A DNA stretch of 64,000 nucleotides, from the NCBI RefSeq assembly GCF_014873915.1, contig NZ_JADBEJ010000004.1, forward strand, positions 1,178,001-1,242,000, read 5' to 3'. The position numbers were made by a program, and so were the translations under genes. Numbering within the stretch: position 1 is the first letter of the stretch; each line of letters starts with the position of its first letter. The notes beneath the pieces are model-generated. The model worked only from the letters and a program-made list of their open reading frames with translations. It did no database searches and was not told where the DNA came from. Origin of the DNA: Amycolatopsis roodepoortensis (GTDB taxonomy: Bacteria; Actinomycetota; Actinomycetes; Mycobacteriales; Pseudonocardiaceae). Below are positions 14,465 through 23,101 of this stretch, piece by piece.

Positions 14465-16795
14465 GTGGCCGGTCGGTTCGGCGTTCTCCTCCGCGACGCC
14501 CGCCGCCGGGCAGGTCTGACGCAGGAAGGCCTGGCCGCCCGCGCAGGCGTCGGGGTGCGAACCATCCGCCGTCTCGAAAACGGTGGGGGCACCGACCCTC
14601 GCGTCGGCACCGTGACGTTGCTCGCCGACGCCCTCGGCATCACCCCGCGCGAGCGCGCCGACCTCCTCGCCGCCGCCGACGGCAGGCAACCGGACGAGCC
14701 CGTCGAAGTGCCGTCCGAGGACGCCGGCGAGACACCGGTGGTTCCGGCCCCGTCCCTCGTCGTCGTTCCCGACGAGGTGTCCGAAGCGGCGGACCACCTG
14801 GCCACGATCATCGCCACCCGGCTCCGGCGCGAGGAGGAACTGCGCCGCGTGCACGATCCGTTCCCCCTGCCCGTTCGGTGGCGGACCGCCGCCGATCTCG
14901 CCGACCACTGGGACAACATCTGCCGCGTTCCGCACGGTATGACCGCCGCACCGCTCGACCTCTCTGGCGAGATCGGCGACATCGCGGACATCTACCGCGG
15001 CATCCCCTCACGGAAACTGGTGCTGCTCGGCCGCGCTGGAGCGGGCAAGACCGTGCTGACGCTCCGATTCGCGCTCGACGCGCTGGCCGTCCGGAATCGC
15101 GGCGGCGTCGTACCGGTGATCTTCACCATCGGTTCGTGGGACCCGACCACGACGCCGTTGCGAACCTGGCTCGTCGAAACGCTTCAGCGGGACCATCCCG
15201 GCCTCTCCGCCGAGGCACCCGGCGGCTCGACGCTGGCGGCCGTGCTGGTCGACACCGGGTACATCCTGCCCGTCCTCGACGGCTTCGACGAGATCGCCGA
15301 GGGCCTGCACCGGCCGGCGCTCGAAGCGCTCAACTCCCTCTCCGGACCGCTGTTCCTGACCAGTCGCTTCGACGAGTACGAGCGTGCGGTCACCAACGTC
15401 CACACGCTGACGTCGGCCGCCGTCGTCGAACTGACCGACCTCACCGTCGACGACCTCGCCGGCTACCTGCCCCGAACGGCACGGCGACTCACTCCCGGCG
15501 GCGCGGCCACGGCGTGGGATCCGGTCTTGGCCGCCTTGCGGGACACCGAAGCGCCTGCCGCGAACCTGGCCACGGTCCTGAAAACCCCGCTCATGATCGG
15601 GCTCGCCCGTACGGTCTACAGCGACTCGCGCGACCGCGATCCGGCGAGCCTGCTGGACATCGACCGCTTCCCGACGGCGCAGGCTCTCGAAGAGCATCTG
15701 CTCGACACCTTCGTCCCCACCGTCTGGGAAGCCGGCGACGTCCAGCAGCGCTGGGACCTCGAACAGGTCCGGCACTGGCTGGGCTTCCTCGCCGACGACC
15801 TCGACCGGCGGGACACCGGCGATCTCGAGTGGTGGCGGATGGGCGGCTCGCTGACGCGCCGGTCGCGTGTCCTCCTGGTGACCGCCTCCACCTGGCTGAC
15901 CACGGCGCTCGTCATCTGGTTCGTTCTCTGCCCGCTCAATTCGCTCACTTCCGGGCTGCCGTTCCGGTTACCCGTCGTTCTCGTCGACGGGCTGGCCAGC
16001 GGGGCCGTGATCGCCGTTCCGTTCGGTCTGCTGTATTCGCTCCTGGTGGTCCGCAAGACCGGGCACCTCGAACCGACGCGCGTGCGGTTGCGGCTGTTCG
16101 ACCGGCGGGCACGCCGTCCCCGCCTCCGGCGTAGGATCGCCGTCAGGTTCGCGGCGGGGGTGGCGGGCGGCGTGCTGGCGGCCGTCGTCATCACCTTCGT
16201 CGGTGTCTTCGTGCGGGCACTGTCGCCGGATCTCGTCGTCATCGACGATCTCGGTCATCTCCTCCGCCTGATCCTCATCGACATCATCGTTTTCGGGCTC
16301 GCCTTCGGCCCCGTCTGTGGCGGGTTGCTGGCGCTCCTCACCGTTCTCGAGGTACCCGCCAACCTGACCACCGCCACCAGCCCCGCCGACCTGCTCGCGG
16401 CGAACCGCTCGACCGTGCTGCGTGTCGTCGCGTTGTTCGCGCCGGTGTTCGCGATCGCGATCGGCCTCGGCGCCTTCGGGGCCGCTGCCGCGCTGGAAGA
16501 CCTCACGGGGCCGTCCTTTCACCTCGTGAAGTCGTTCAGGGTCAGTGCTCTGCTCGGGCTCACCGCGGGACTCGTCACGGCCTCCGCGTACGTGATGACC
16601 TTCACCGCGTGGGGCCAGTGGCTGGTCTTCGCCCGCTTACGGCTCCCGCTCCTCCGCAAGCTGCCGTGGGCCGTCACCGCCTTCCTGGACGACGCGTACC
16701 GGCGAGGAATCCTGCGCCAGTCCGGCGCCGTCTACCAGTTCCGGCACGCCCGGCTGCAGCAACACCTCGCCAAGGCCTACCGCGCCCGGCGCTAG
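14465..16795 (+). CDS. HTH-NACHT NTPase with C-terminal membrane domain
   Basis: The protein is 776 residues from the GTG at 14465, chosen because GGGAGGG precedes it by about 10 nt; an in-frame ATG at 14423 lacks a good site. It starts with an XRE HTH (LLRDARRRAGLTQEGLAARAG, RTIRRLENG). A NACHT-type NTPase follows, with Walker A GRAGAGKT near residue 190 and Walker B-like ILPVLDGFDEI near 270. Several membrane segments lie between about 470 and 710, and a short soluble tail (YQFRHARLQQHLAKAYRARR) ends the protein. Such STAND proteins are regulated oligomerising switches, and some bacterial NACHT proteins act in phage defence. Its trigger is unknown. It is monocistronic, about 590 bp right of the element. 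Confidence 0.82.
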   Translation: MAGRFGVLLRDARRRAGLTQEGLAARAGVGVRTIRRLENGGGTDPRVGTVTLLADALGITPRERADLLAAADGRQPDEPVEVPSEDAGETPVVPAPSLVVVPDEVSEAADHLATIIATRLRREEELRRVHDPFPLPVRWRTAADLADHWDNICRVPHGMTAAPLDLSGEIGDIADIYRGIPSRKLVLLGRAGAGKTVLTLRFALDALAVRNRGGVVPVIFTIGSWDPTTTPLRTWLVETLQRDHPGLSAEAPGGSTLAAVLVDTGYILPVLDGFDEIAEGLHRPALEALNSLSGPLFLTSRFDEYERAVTNVHTLTSAAVVELTDLTVDDLAGYLPRTARRLTPGGAATAWDPVLAALRDTEAPAANLATVLKTPLMIGLARTVYSDSRDRDPASLLDIDRFPTAQALEEHLLDTFVPTVWEAGDVQQRWDLEQVRHWLGFLADDLDRRDTGDLEWWRMGGSLTRRSRVLLVTASTWLTTALVIWFVLCPLNSLTSGLPFRLPVVLVDGLASGAVIAVPFGLLYSLLVVRKTGHLEPTRVRLRLFDRRARRPRLRRRIAVRFAAGVAGGVLAAVVITFVGVFVRALSPDLVVIDDLGHLLRLILIDIIVFGLAFGPVCGGLLALLTVLEVPANLTTATSPADLLAANRSTVLRVVALFAPVFAIAIGLGAFGAAAALEDLTGPSFHLVKSFRVSALLGLTAGLVTASAYVMTFTAWGQWLVFARLRLPLLRKLPWAVTAFLDDAYRRGILRQSGAVYQFRHARLQQHLAKAYRARR

Positions 16796-16916
16796 GGCCT
16801 TTTCGCAGCTCAGCACCACCGGCCGTAAATGGCCGCCGCTCGACCTTCCGGCTCCGGCACGCCCGCCGCCAGCATGGGTCGCGTCGACAAGCGGTCCGTG
16901 GGAAGGGGGAACCGGG

Positions 16917-17885
16917 GTGAGTGCCGAGACCGCGCCGGAGGGCGAGGTGCACTGGGAGGCCTACAGCCACGAAGAGCTGCACCGGATGCTGTGGCAGGAC
17001 GCCGACGTCACGAACGTCAGCACGATCGCCTCGGACTGGTCCGGACACCGGGCGGCCTTGGTCAACCACGCCGAGGTGCTGCGCGAACAGCGCGCGGCGT
17101 TGCTGGACGGCTGGCGGGGCAGCGGCGCGGAGGAGGCGGCCGGGCGACTGCTCGTGCTCGCCGACCGGGTGGAGAAGATCGCGGAGCTCGCCCACGCCGG
17201 CGAGCGGGCCGCGCAACAGGCGGCCGACGCGCTGGCATGGGCCAGGGCCACGATGCCCGCCCCGGCGGACGACCCGGTCGCACCGATGACGAGCATGTTC
17301 CTGGACTGGACCTTCGGCGGAGCCGGTTTCAGCTTCTACGCCGCCACCGCCACGACCGACGTGCGGAAGCAGCGCGCCGTCCAAACGATGCGGACCTACG
17401 AGTCCAGCCTGACGAATTCGGGCAGGCTGATCGGTCGGGCACAGAGCACGATCCCGGCCGCGTCGACCACGCCGGGCGGTGGCGGCACCACGGCGAGCGC
17501 CTCACTGCCGGATGGCACCGCCCCGAGCGGGTCTTCGTGGCAGCGCCTCACCGGGTCCGGCGCGGTGGGACAAGGCCCGGCCGTCGGTGCCGGGACCACC
17601 GCCGGGCCTGGCGCCTTCGTGGGCCCCCTCGCGCACGGGGTGCGGGTGGGCACGGCGGCGCTGCCGGCCGGGTCCGGCGCGATGGTGGCGCGGGCGCCCG
17701 CCGAGCCGGCCGCGACGCGCACCGCCTCCGTGGGCCCGTTGGTTCCGCCTGGCACAGGCACGCACGGCCGGTCCGACGAGGACGACCACACGAACCAGCT
17801 GCCGACGATCGACCACGCGCTGTTCCCCCTCGCGGAACCCGCCAGTGAGGCGGTCATCGGTCTTCCCCAGCAGGAGTGGCGATGA
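16917..17885 (+). CDS. PPE/WXG100-like type VII secretion-associated protein
   Basis: The 322-residue protein starts with GTG after GGAAGGGGGA. Its N-terminal half is a helical bundle resembling PPE/WXG100 proteins (YSHEELHRMLWQDADVTNVS, LLDGWRGSGAEEAAGRLLVLADRV, where WRGSGA is a WXG-type turn). The C-terminal half is Gly/Thr/Ala/Pro-rich and probably disordered. It lacks a signal peptide, as expected for an ESX substrate. The stop overlaps the next start (ATGA), beginning a run of six tightly packed genes. No ATPase or membrane core gene of a type VII system is nearby, so the set would depend on one elsewhere. Confidence 0.7.
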   Translation: MSAETAPEGEVHWEAYSHEELHRMLWQDADVTNVSTIASDWSGHRAALVNHAEVLREQRAALLDGWRGSGAEEAAGRLLVLADRVEKIAELAHAGERAAQQAADALAWARATMPAPADDPVAPMTSMFLDWTFGGAGFSFYAATATTDVRKQRAVQTMRTYESSLTNSGRLIGRAQSTIPAASTTPGGGGTTASASLPDGTAPSGSSWQRLTGSGAVGQGPAVGAGTTAGPGAFVGPLAHGVRVGTAALPAGSGAMVARAPAEPAATRTASVGPLVPPGTGTHGRSDEDDHTNQLPTIDHALFPLAEPASEAVIGLPQQEWR

Positions 17886-18208
17886 GCGAGGGGCGGGGAA
17901 TCGAAGTCGAACTGGAACTGCTCGACGCGCGCATCACGACGCTGGCCGACCTCGGCGATCTCACCGCCGATCTGGTGGGAACGGCGAGCAGGCTCGCGGA
18001 TCGGCTGCCGTTGCTGGGAACCGCACCACCCGCCGCGCATCTGGCGAACCGGCTGCGGGAGGCCGCGGGCGGCTCCGGGCTCGCGGGCGAGATCAAGGCA
18101 GCGGAACGCGAAGTCAGGGAATACCAGCAGCTGCTCGCGTCCGCCAAGCGCAAGTACCAAGAACAGGACGAGCGATCCGGCGACGACCTCAGGGGGCGGA
18201 CGTCATGA
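17882..18208 (+). CDS. Small type VII secretion-associated helical protein
   Basis: The 108-residue acidic protein is mostly helical (ELLDARITTLADLGDLTADLVG) with a charged coiled-coil-like end (IKAAEREVREYQQLLASAKRKYQEQDE). The ATG at 17882 overlaps the stop of the PPE-like gene, and its own stop overlaps the start of the EspG-like gene. It has no WXG motif and I do not recognise a family; function is suggested only by its coupling to ESX-associated genes. Confidence 0.6.
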   Translation: MSEGRGIEVELELLDARITTLADLGDLTADLVGTASRLADRLPLLGTAPPAAHLANRLREAAGGSGLAGEIKAAEREVREYQQLLASAKRKYQEQDERSGDDLRGRTS

Positions 18209-18924
18209 CGACCATCGCCACCCCGCTCGACGAACACGGCCGCCGTTTCGAGCTCGTGGAGCTCGATCTGCTCGCGACGCACGCCGGGGCACCGCTGCCG
18301 TTCCCGTTGCGGATTCCGTCGTTCGGCCGGATCGCGGGCGAACGCGAGGCATCGCTCCGCGCCGCGGGCGGTTCGCTGACGGAGCGTGGCCTCGCCACGG
18401 CGGACGGACCAGCCGGCCTGGCCGCGGCTCTGGTCGCCGCGCTGCGCGGGTTCCACAGCTCGGTCGATCTGGTGCTGGCCCGCGACGGAATCTTGACGGG
18501 TTTCGCGGCCATGATCCACGAAGACCGAGCGATCCTGTGCGGACAGCCGCTCGGTGGCACACCGAGCCCGGTGACCGTCATGAGGGTCGCGTACGACGCA
18601 TTGGCCGACACGCTCGCGGGGCTCCTCCCCGAGGTGCCTGCCGCACCGACCCTGCCGATCACCTTGCCGCCGGGAGCCACCGCTGACGACCCGGCCGTCG
18701 AAGCGCTCGCCGCCGTGCTGCCTTCGGTGGTGGGACGCGGCCAGCTCGGTGTAGTGCGCGGATCGGGCACCGAGAAGCGGCCACTCGAACTTTCCTGGCT
18801 GGACGCTCCTTCGGGGAGAGTACGGATCGATCACGACGACCGCGGCTGGGTGAGCGTCAACCCGTTGCGGCACAACGAACTCGTTCACGTGCTACGCGAA
18901 GCGGTGGCATCGGCCGCCGGATGA
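18205..18924 (+). CDS. EspG-family ESX secretion chaperone
   Basis: The 239-residue protein has the EspG-like pattern: an N-terminal strand region (FELVELDLLATHAGAPLPFPLRIPS), the middle GFAAMIHEDRAILCGQP, and the C-terminal VSVNPLRHNELVHVLREAV. EspG proteins are cytosolic chaperones that bind PE/PPE or WXG100-type substrates before export. Position between a PPE-like gene and WXG-like genes agrees with this. The start overlaps the preceding stop by 4 bp. Confidence 0.75.
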   Translation: MTTIATPLDEHGRRFELVELDLLATHAGAPLPFPLRIPSFGRIAGEREASLRAAGGSLTERGLATADGPAGLAAALVAALRGFHSSVDLVLARDGILTGFAAMIHEDRAILCGQPLGGTPSPVTVMRVAYDALADTLAGLLPEVPAAPTLPITLPPGATADDPAVEALAAVLPSVVGRGQLGVVRGSGTEKRPLELSWLDAPSGRVRIDHDDRGWVSVNPLRHNELVHVLREAVASAAG

Positions 18925-18958
18925 CGACGCATTCCATCGAACAAGGAAGGGGAACACC

Positions 18959-19306
18959 ATGGAGCCGGCACAATGGCTCGCCGACTACCGAGGCCGGCTC
19001 GAACGCGCCGCGGACGGCGCACGACAGGCCAGGGAGAGCCTCGAACAGGCGGGGGCGACGGCCCGTTCACCCCGGGGCGAGGTCACCGTCTCGGTCAACG
19101 CGGCGGGCGTGCTCGAAGATGTCGCGTTGACGCCCTTCGCGCGCAAACTCGAAGCCGACGCGCTCGCCGCGCTGATCGTGACCACCGCACGCGTGGCACA
19201 GCGTCTCGCCGGGGAACGGATGGCCGACGTGATGGCAGGGTATCTCGGCGACGGCCCGGCGCTCACCCAGCTCACCCGGCACCTCTCGCCGGAGGTCGTG
19301 CGATGA
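18959..19306 (+). CDS. YbaB/EbfC-like protein of an ESX-associated cluster
   Basis: The 115-residue protein resembles the YbaB/EbfC nucleoid-associated fold: an N-terminal helix (WLADYRGRLERAADGARQARE), a beta segment with GEVTVSVNAAGVLEDVALTP, and a C-terminal helix pair (LAALIVTTARVAQRLAGERM). YbaB-like members (EspL type) occur in ESX loci, where they affect substrate stability. AGGAAGGGGAAC precedes the ATG. Its stop overlaps the next start. Confidence 0.72.
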   Translation: MEPAQWLADYRGRLERAADGARQARESLEQAGATARSPRGEVTVSVNAAGVLEDVALTPFARKLEADALAALIVTTARVAQRLAGERMADVMAGYLGDGPALTQLTRHLSPEVVR

Positions 19307-19620
19307 CCGCGGAACGGTCCTACACCGTCGATCCCGGCCAGTTACGCCGGCACGCGGGCCGGCTCGCCGCGCACGCCGGCCAGTTGTCGTCGCTCGGCGC
19401 CGCACTGCCCGGCGAAATGCCGTCGGCTGCGCTCGGGCCGTTCGCGCAGTGCTTCACCGCGGGCATCGGCGCCGCGATGAACCGGACGAGGGAAGCGTTC
19501 GCCCACACGGCGTCGGTTTTGGACGACGTCGGTGACGGTATGCGGAGGGCGGCCGAGCTGTATCAGAGCACGGACGAAGGCCACGCCGCCCGCCTGAACC
19601 GCGACGGAGGCCCACTATGA
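19303..19620 (+). CDS. EspC/WXG100-like secretion target
   Basis: The 105-residue helical-hairpin protein (LRRHAGRLAAHAGQLSSLGAAL, FTAGIGAAMNRTREAFAHTASVLDDVGDGMRRAAELYQSTDE) fits small type VII secretion targets; the ending YQSTDE is like the C-terminal YxxxD/E export signal. It overlaps both neighbours by 4 bp (ATGA). It could pair with the following WXG100-like protein. Confidence 0.72.
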   Translation: MTAERSYTVDPGQLRRHAGRLAAHAGQLSSLGAALPGEMPSAALGPFAQCFTAGIGAAMNRTREAFAHTASVLDDVGDGMRRAAELYQSTDEGHAARLNRDGGPL

Positions 19621-20378
19621 CGACGGCGGTGGAGATCAACACCGCCCTCGCCGACCTGCGTATCGCGCGGGATTCGGTCGGTGGCAAGGAATGGTTGTCC
19701 GCGGAGCTCAGCGGCGAGCCCGCTGTCTCGCTCGGCATGCTCGGCTCGACGGCGAGCCCGCTTTCGGCGCTGAGCAGCGCGGGGTGCGACTTCCTGACGC
19801 CGATGATCTCGTTCCTCGAAGAGCCGCTCGGGCAGCTTCGCGGCGAGCCGGGGTCGGTGTCGGCTCCCTCCGCCGAGCACGACAAGGGCGCGCAGGGCGC
19901 GAACTCCGTCGCCGAGGATTACGGCTCCACGACGGAGAACGAGACGAGCGAATGGTCCGGGGACGCCAAGCGGGACTACACCGCGACGGCGACGAAACTG
20001 GTCGAGGGGATCAAAACGGTCGCGGAGTCGGCGGCGACCAACGCGAAGGCGATGGTCGCCGCCGGAGAGGTGGTGGCGCAGGCCGTCGACATCGTCACCC
20101 GCCTGATCACCGAGGCCGTCGGGAAGATCGTGCCGATCATGACCAGGGCCATCGCGGCCGCGCCCGCGACGTTCGGGGCGAGTATCGCCGAGGCGATCCC
20201 GGAGTGCGTGGCGATCGCCGTCGAACACGGCGGCCGGATCGCGGCGAAACTGGGCGAATTGCTCGCCAGTGGCGAAAACCTCGTGAAATTGCTCGAAGGC
20301 GTCGCTGGTGTGCTCGACGTCGTCGAGAAGGGCCTCACCGCTATCGGTGACGCCTCCGCGAACTCCGGAAAAGACTGA
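19617..20378 (+). CDS. WXG100-like helical protein (ESX-associated effector or scaffold)
   Basis: The 253-residue protein contains a WXG100-like region in its middle (YGSTTENETSEWSGDAKRDYTATATKLVEGIKTVAE, with WSGDA as the WXG turn). Long amphipathic and hydrophobic Ala/Ile/Val-rich helices follow (residues 140-230), which might insert in membranes. No enzymatic toxin domain is visible. It is the last gene of the coupled run starting at 16917; the next gene, an exported serine hydrolase, begins 11 bp later and may be co-transcribed. Confidence 0.65.
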   Translation: MTTAVEINTALADLRIARDSVGGKEWLSAELSGEPAVSLGMLGSTASPLSALSSAGCDFLTPMISFLEEPLGQLRGEPGSVSAPSAEHDKGAQGANSVAEDYGSTTENETSEWSGDAKRDYTATATKLVEGIKTVAESAATNAKAMVAAGEVVAQAVDIVTRLITEAVGKIVPIMTRAIAAAPATFGASIAEAIPECVAIAVEHGGRIAAKLGELLASGENLVKLLEGVAGVLDVVEKGLTAIGDASANSGKD

Positions 20379-20389
20379 GGGAGAAGAGA

Positions 20390-21502
20390 ATGGGAACGAA
20401 GATCCAGCGGATCGCCGGTATCGCACTGGCCGTCGCGCTCGCCGTGCCGGTCGCGCCCGCGGTGGCGGCCGGGACCGGCGATCACGCCGCCACGCAAGCC
20501 GTACTCGATCGCTACCAGCGGAAGGTGGGCCCCGGCGCGGCCGTGCACGCCGGCGACGCCCAAGGCTCGTGGACCCTGTCGAGCGGCTCGGCCACCTCCC
20601 CCGGACAGCGGCCCATCACGGCGGGCGACCATTTCCGGATCGCCAGCCAGACCAAGACCTTCACCGCGGCCGTGGTGCTCCAATTGTTCGACGAGGGGCT
20701 CGTCGACCTCGACGCTCCCATCGAGAGGTACCTGCCCGGCGTCGTCACCGGGAACTACGACGGCACCGTCATCACCGTGCGCCGATTGCTCAACCACACG
20801 GCGGGCTTCCCCCACGACCCCGCCGGCGCGAAGACCAAGCCGGACGGCACGTTCGACCTGGCCGAGCTGGTGCGCGCCGCGATGGACGACAAGCCGGTTT
20901 CCGCGCCGGGCGCCTACCACTACTCCAACGTCGGCTACCTGGTGCTCGGCCTGCTGATCGAGAAGTTCACGGGCAAGTACGTCGGTGACGCGATCACCGA
21001 GCGGATCGTCGAACCGCTCGGATTGACCGGAACCTCGTTCCCGCCGCCGGGAAAGCGGACGCTCACCAGCCCGTACCTGCCCGGCTACCAGGGTTTCCAG
21101 CTCGGTGGCGGCTACTTCTGGGTCGATATGACGACCTCGTTCGAGCTCTCGAAGTGGAGTTCGTCGGCCGCGATGGAATCCACCTTGACGGATCTCGCGA
21201 AGTTCGGGCGTGCGCTCGTTTCCGGCGCTGTCGTCTCGCCGAAGGCCCTCGCCGAGATGCGCACCGTCGTGCCGTGGACGCCGGGCGCTCCCGCCGGATA
21301 CGGGCTCGGGCAGTTCAGCATCCAGCTGTCCTGCGGCGGCGTGGCCTGGGGACACGACGGTGCCCTGCCGACCGGGCACGCGTCGCTCACGCTGACCACC
21401 GACGACGGCCGGTTCGCTTCGGTCGTGACCAACACGAACAAGTTCCCGACCGATCCGAGCGGTATCGACGTCGCCAACGCCGCCCTGTGCGAGGGGAGGT
21501 AG
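20390..21502 (+). CDS. Secreted serine hydrolase, beta-lactamase class C/DD-peptidase family
   Basis: The 370-residue protein has a Sec signal peptide (IAGIALAVALAVPVAPAVAA) and the penicillin-binding fold motifs: SQTK at residues 86-89 (nucleophile Ser and Lys), YSN at 178-180, and a third-motif segment GHDGALPTGH near 325. Such proteins are exported DD-carboxypeptidases, esterases or peptidases; the true substrate is unknown. AGGGAGAAGA precedes the ATG. It follows the ESX-associated genes by only 11 bp. Confidence 0.85.
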   Translation: MGTKIQRIAGIALAVALAVPVAPAVAAGTGDHAATQAVLDRYQRKVGPGAAVHAGDAQGSWTLSSGSATSPGQRPITAGDHFRIASQTKTFTAAVVLQLFDEGLVDLDAPIERYLPGVVTGNYDGTVITVRRLLNHTAGFPHDPAGAKTKPDGTFDLAELVRAAMDDKPVSAPGAYHYSNVGYLVLGLLIEKFTGKYVGDAITERIVEPLGLTGTSFPPPGKRTLTSPYLPGYQGFQLGGGYFWVDMTTSFELSKWSSSAAMESTLTDLAKFGRALVSGAVVSPKALAEMRTVVPWTPGAPAGYGLGQFSIQLSCGGVAWGHDGALPTGHASLTLTTDDGRFASVVTNTNKFPTDPSGIDVANAALCEGR

Positions 21503-21585
21503 ATCGGTGAGCCGGGTTGTACGAATCTTGTACGCGCGTGAACAACCTTCGATCGAACCGCGAAACCCGACGAAGGCGAGCGCTC

Positions 21586-22569
21586 ATGTCCGAGCAGGTT
21601 CCCCGCTCCCCGTTCTCCCGACGTTCGCTGCTGCGCGCCGGTGGTGGTCTCGCCGCGACGACGGCACTGCTCGGCACGGGCGCGGTGTTCGCCGCGCCGG
21701 CTTCGGCCGCGGTGCCGGCGTCCAAGCGGTTCGACCTCACCCAGCCGTCGTACGACGAGTTCCGTAGCAAGATCCTGCACGAGTCACATCACGTGATGCA
21801 GGGCTTCGCCTTCGACAACCAGAACGTGCGCATCTTCATCGTGAACGCCCGCAACGGCGGGACCGGCGACGACCTGTGCGTCACCCAGGTCAACTTCTCG
21901 GGTGAGATCCAGGGCTCGATGCATCTCAACAACGCCGGGCACGGGGTGTCGATCGGCGTCGAGCCGGTGGGTACCGATTCCTACATCTGGATGGAATGCG
22001 ATTCGGACGGACCGACGAGCACCGGTCGTGGCACGGCGCTGGCCAGGTTCAAGTTCGTCAACGGTGGCACGCCGTCGGTGAAGAAGTTCCTCACCGGCAG
22101 CAAGACGATCACCTGCGCCACCGACCCGATCAACAAGCGGATCGCGGTGCGCCGCAACGAGGGCGGGAAGATGTTCTACAGCGTCTACCCGCTCGCGTCC
22201 GCCGCCGCGGGCAACTTCAGCTCACCACTGGCGCATTTCGCGCAGCCCGCGCTGTCCACCGTACCGGTGACCTTCCAGGGATACACCATTTACGGCCAGT
22301 ATCTGTACACATTGGACGGTGAAGGACACGCCGATCCCGCCGACATCAACTCCTACGTCACGTGCATCGACATGAACTCCGGCACGGTGAAGAGCCGCGC
22401 GCTGACCAGGGCGGGGAAGTCGCTGGTGTTCCGCGAGCCGGAGGGACTCGGGATCTACCGGAGCCTGGCCGGGGAGACCCGGCTGTACATGGGTTTCGGG
22501 TCACGCAGCAGTATGGAGAACATCAATCGCTACGCGAACCTGTTCTACAAGAACGTCCTCATCGACTGA
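21586..22569 (+). CDS. Tat-exported protein with P68 RBP/TagC-like beta-propeller
   Basis: The 327-residue protein begins with a Tat signal (SRRSLLRAGGGLAATTALL, ending APASA). The mature part is rich in short repeated beta segments (HHVMQGFAFDNQNVRIFIVNA, CVTQVNFSGEIQGSMHLNN, GYTIYGQYLYTLDGEG), as in the beta-propeller shared by phage P68-type receptor-binding proteins and proteins annotated as teichoic acid biosynthesis protein C. It is probably a secreted or wall-associated carbohydrate-interacting protein. The start at 21586 is chosen because the Tat motif follows at once; the upstream extension in frame has no coding character. Confidence 0.72.
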   Translation: MSEQVPRSPFSRRSLLRAGGGLAATTALLGTGAVFAAPASAAVPASKRFDLTQPSYDEFRSKILHESHHVMQGFAFDNQNVRIFIVNARNGGTGDDLCVTQVNFSGEIQGSMHLNNAGHGVSIGVEPVGTDSYIWMECDSDGPTSTGRGTALARFKFVNGGTPSVKKFLTGSKTITCATDPINKRIAVRRNEGGKMFYSVYPLASAAAGNFSSPLAHFAQPALSTVPVTFQGYTIYGQYLYTLDGEGHADPADINSYVTCIDMNSGTVKSRALTRAGKSLVFREPEGLGIYRSLAGETRLYMGFGSRSSMENINRYANLFYKNVLID

Positions 22570-22572
22570 ACG

Positions 22573-22612
22573 CCGAAGAGGCCTGTCCCCGGGGAAGGAC
22601 AGGCCTCTTCGG
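22573..22612 (+). terminator. Terminator after the TagC-like gene
   Basis: A perfect 16-bp stem, CCGAAGAGGCCTGTCC (22573-22588) and its complement (22597-22612), has an 8-nt loop. There is no T-run. Confidence 0.75.
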
Positions 22613-22620
22613 ACGGACGT

Positions 22621-22728
22621 CACTTGTCGCGCGAGGCGCGGATCGCGTTGTGGTCGGCGACCCCGGATTCGCCCTTGTACAGCACGCCGCCCCGGGTCAG
22701 CAGCACCGCGGAGTCCGCGGAGAGGAAG
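22621..22728 (-). pseudogene. Remnant of an SgcJ/EcaC-like gene (C-terminal fragment)
   Basis: Read on the minus strand this segment ends LYKGESGVADHNAIRASRDK-stop, matching the end of the intact SgcJ-like protein at 41021-41437 (LYKGESEVADHNAIRAS, then 19 residues, then RDK). The 19 residues between RAS and RDK are missing by a clean in-frame deletion, and everything upstream of the LSADSAVLLT segment is gone. The right edge passes directly into a plus-strand DAHP synthase fragment, so the two remnants together mirror the outer ends of the 41.0-43.9 kb segment. Confidence 0.8.
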
Positions 22729-23100
22729 CAGGCGGCGGGCCGGGCAGGGAAACCCGTGCTGCTCAAACGCGGGATGAACTCCACCATCGAGGAATGGCTG
22801 GTGGCGGCCGAGTACATCGCGCAGCGCGGCTGTCTCGACATCGTGTTGTGCAAACGCGGGATCCGGACCTTCGAGACCTCGACCCGCAACACGCTCGACG
22901 TTTCGGCTGCGCCGGTGGTACAGCATCTTTCGCATCCGCCGGTGATGATCGACTCGTCGCGTTCCGATGGTGGGCGCCGACGGCGTGCTCGTGGACGTGC
23001 ACCCGCATCCGGGGAGGCGCTCTGTGACGGGCCGCAGGCGTTGGACGCGCTGGGCAGGCAGCCGATGGTCGAGCCGTGCCGCCATCTTCGGGCCAGCTGA
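22729..23100 (+). pseudogene. Remnant of a DAHP synthase gene (C-terminal fragment)
   Basis: The plus-strand frame from about 22729 reads KPVLLKRGMNSTIEEWL, then AAEYIAQRGCLDIVLC and RGIRTFETSTRNTLDVSA, almost the same as residues in the intact DAHP synthase at 42871-43920. The first 190 or so residues, with the substrate-binding KPRTS region, are absent. After MIDSSRSDGG about 50 bp are deleted, another one-base change follows, and the frame ends CRHLRAS-stop where the intact gene ends RRYLRAS. It cannot encode a working enzyme. Confidence 0.85.
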
Positions 23101-23101
23101 T

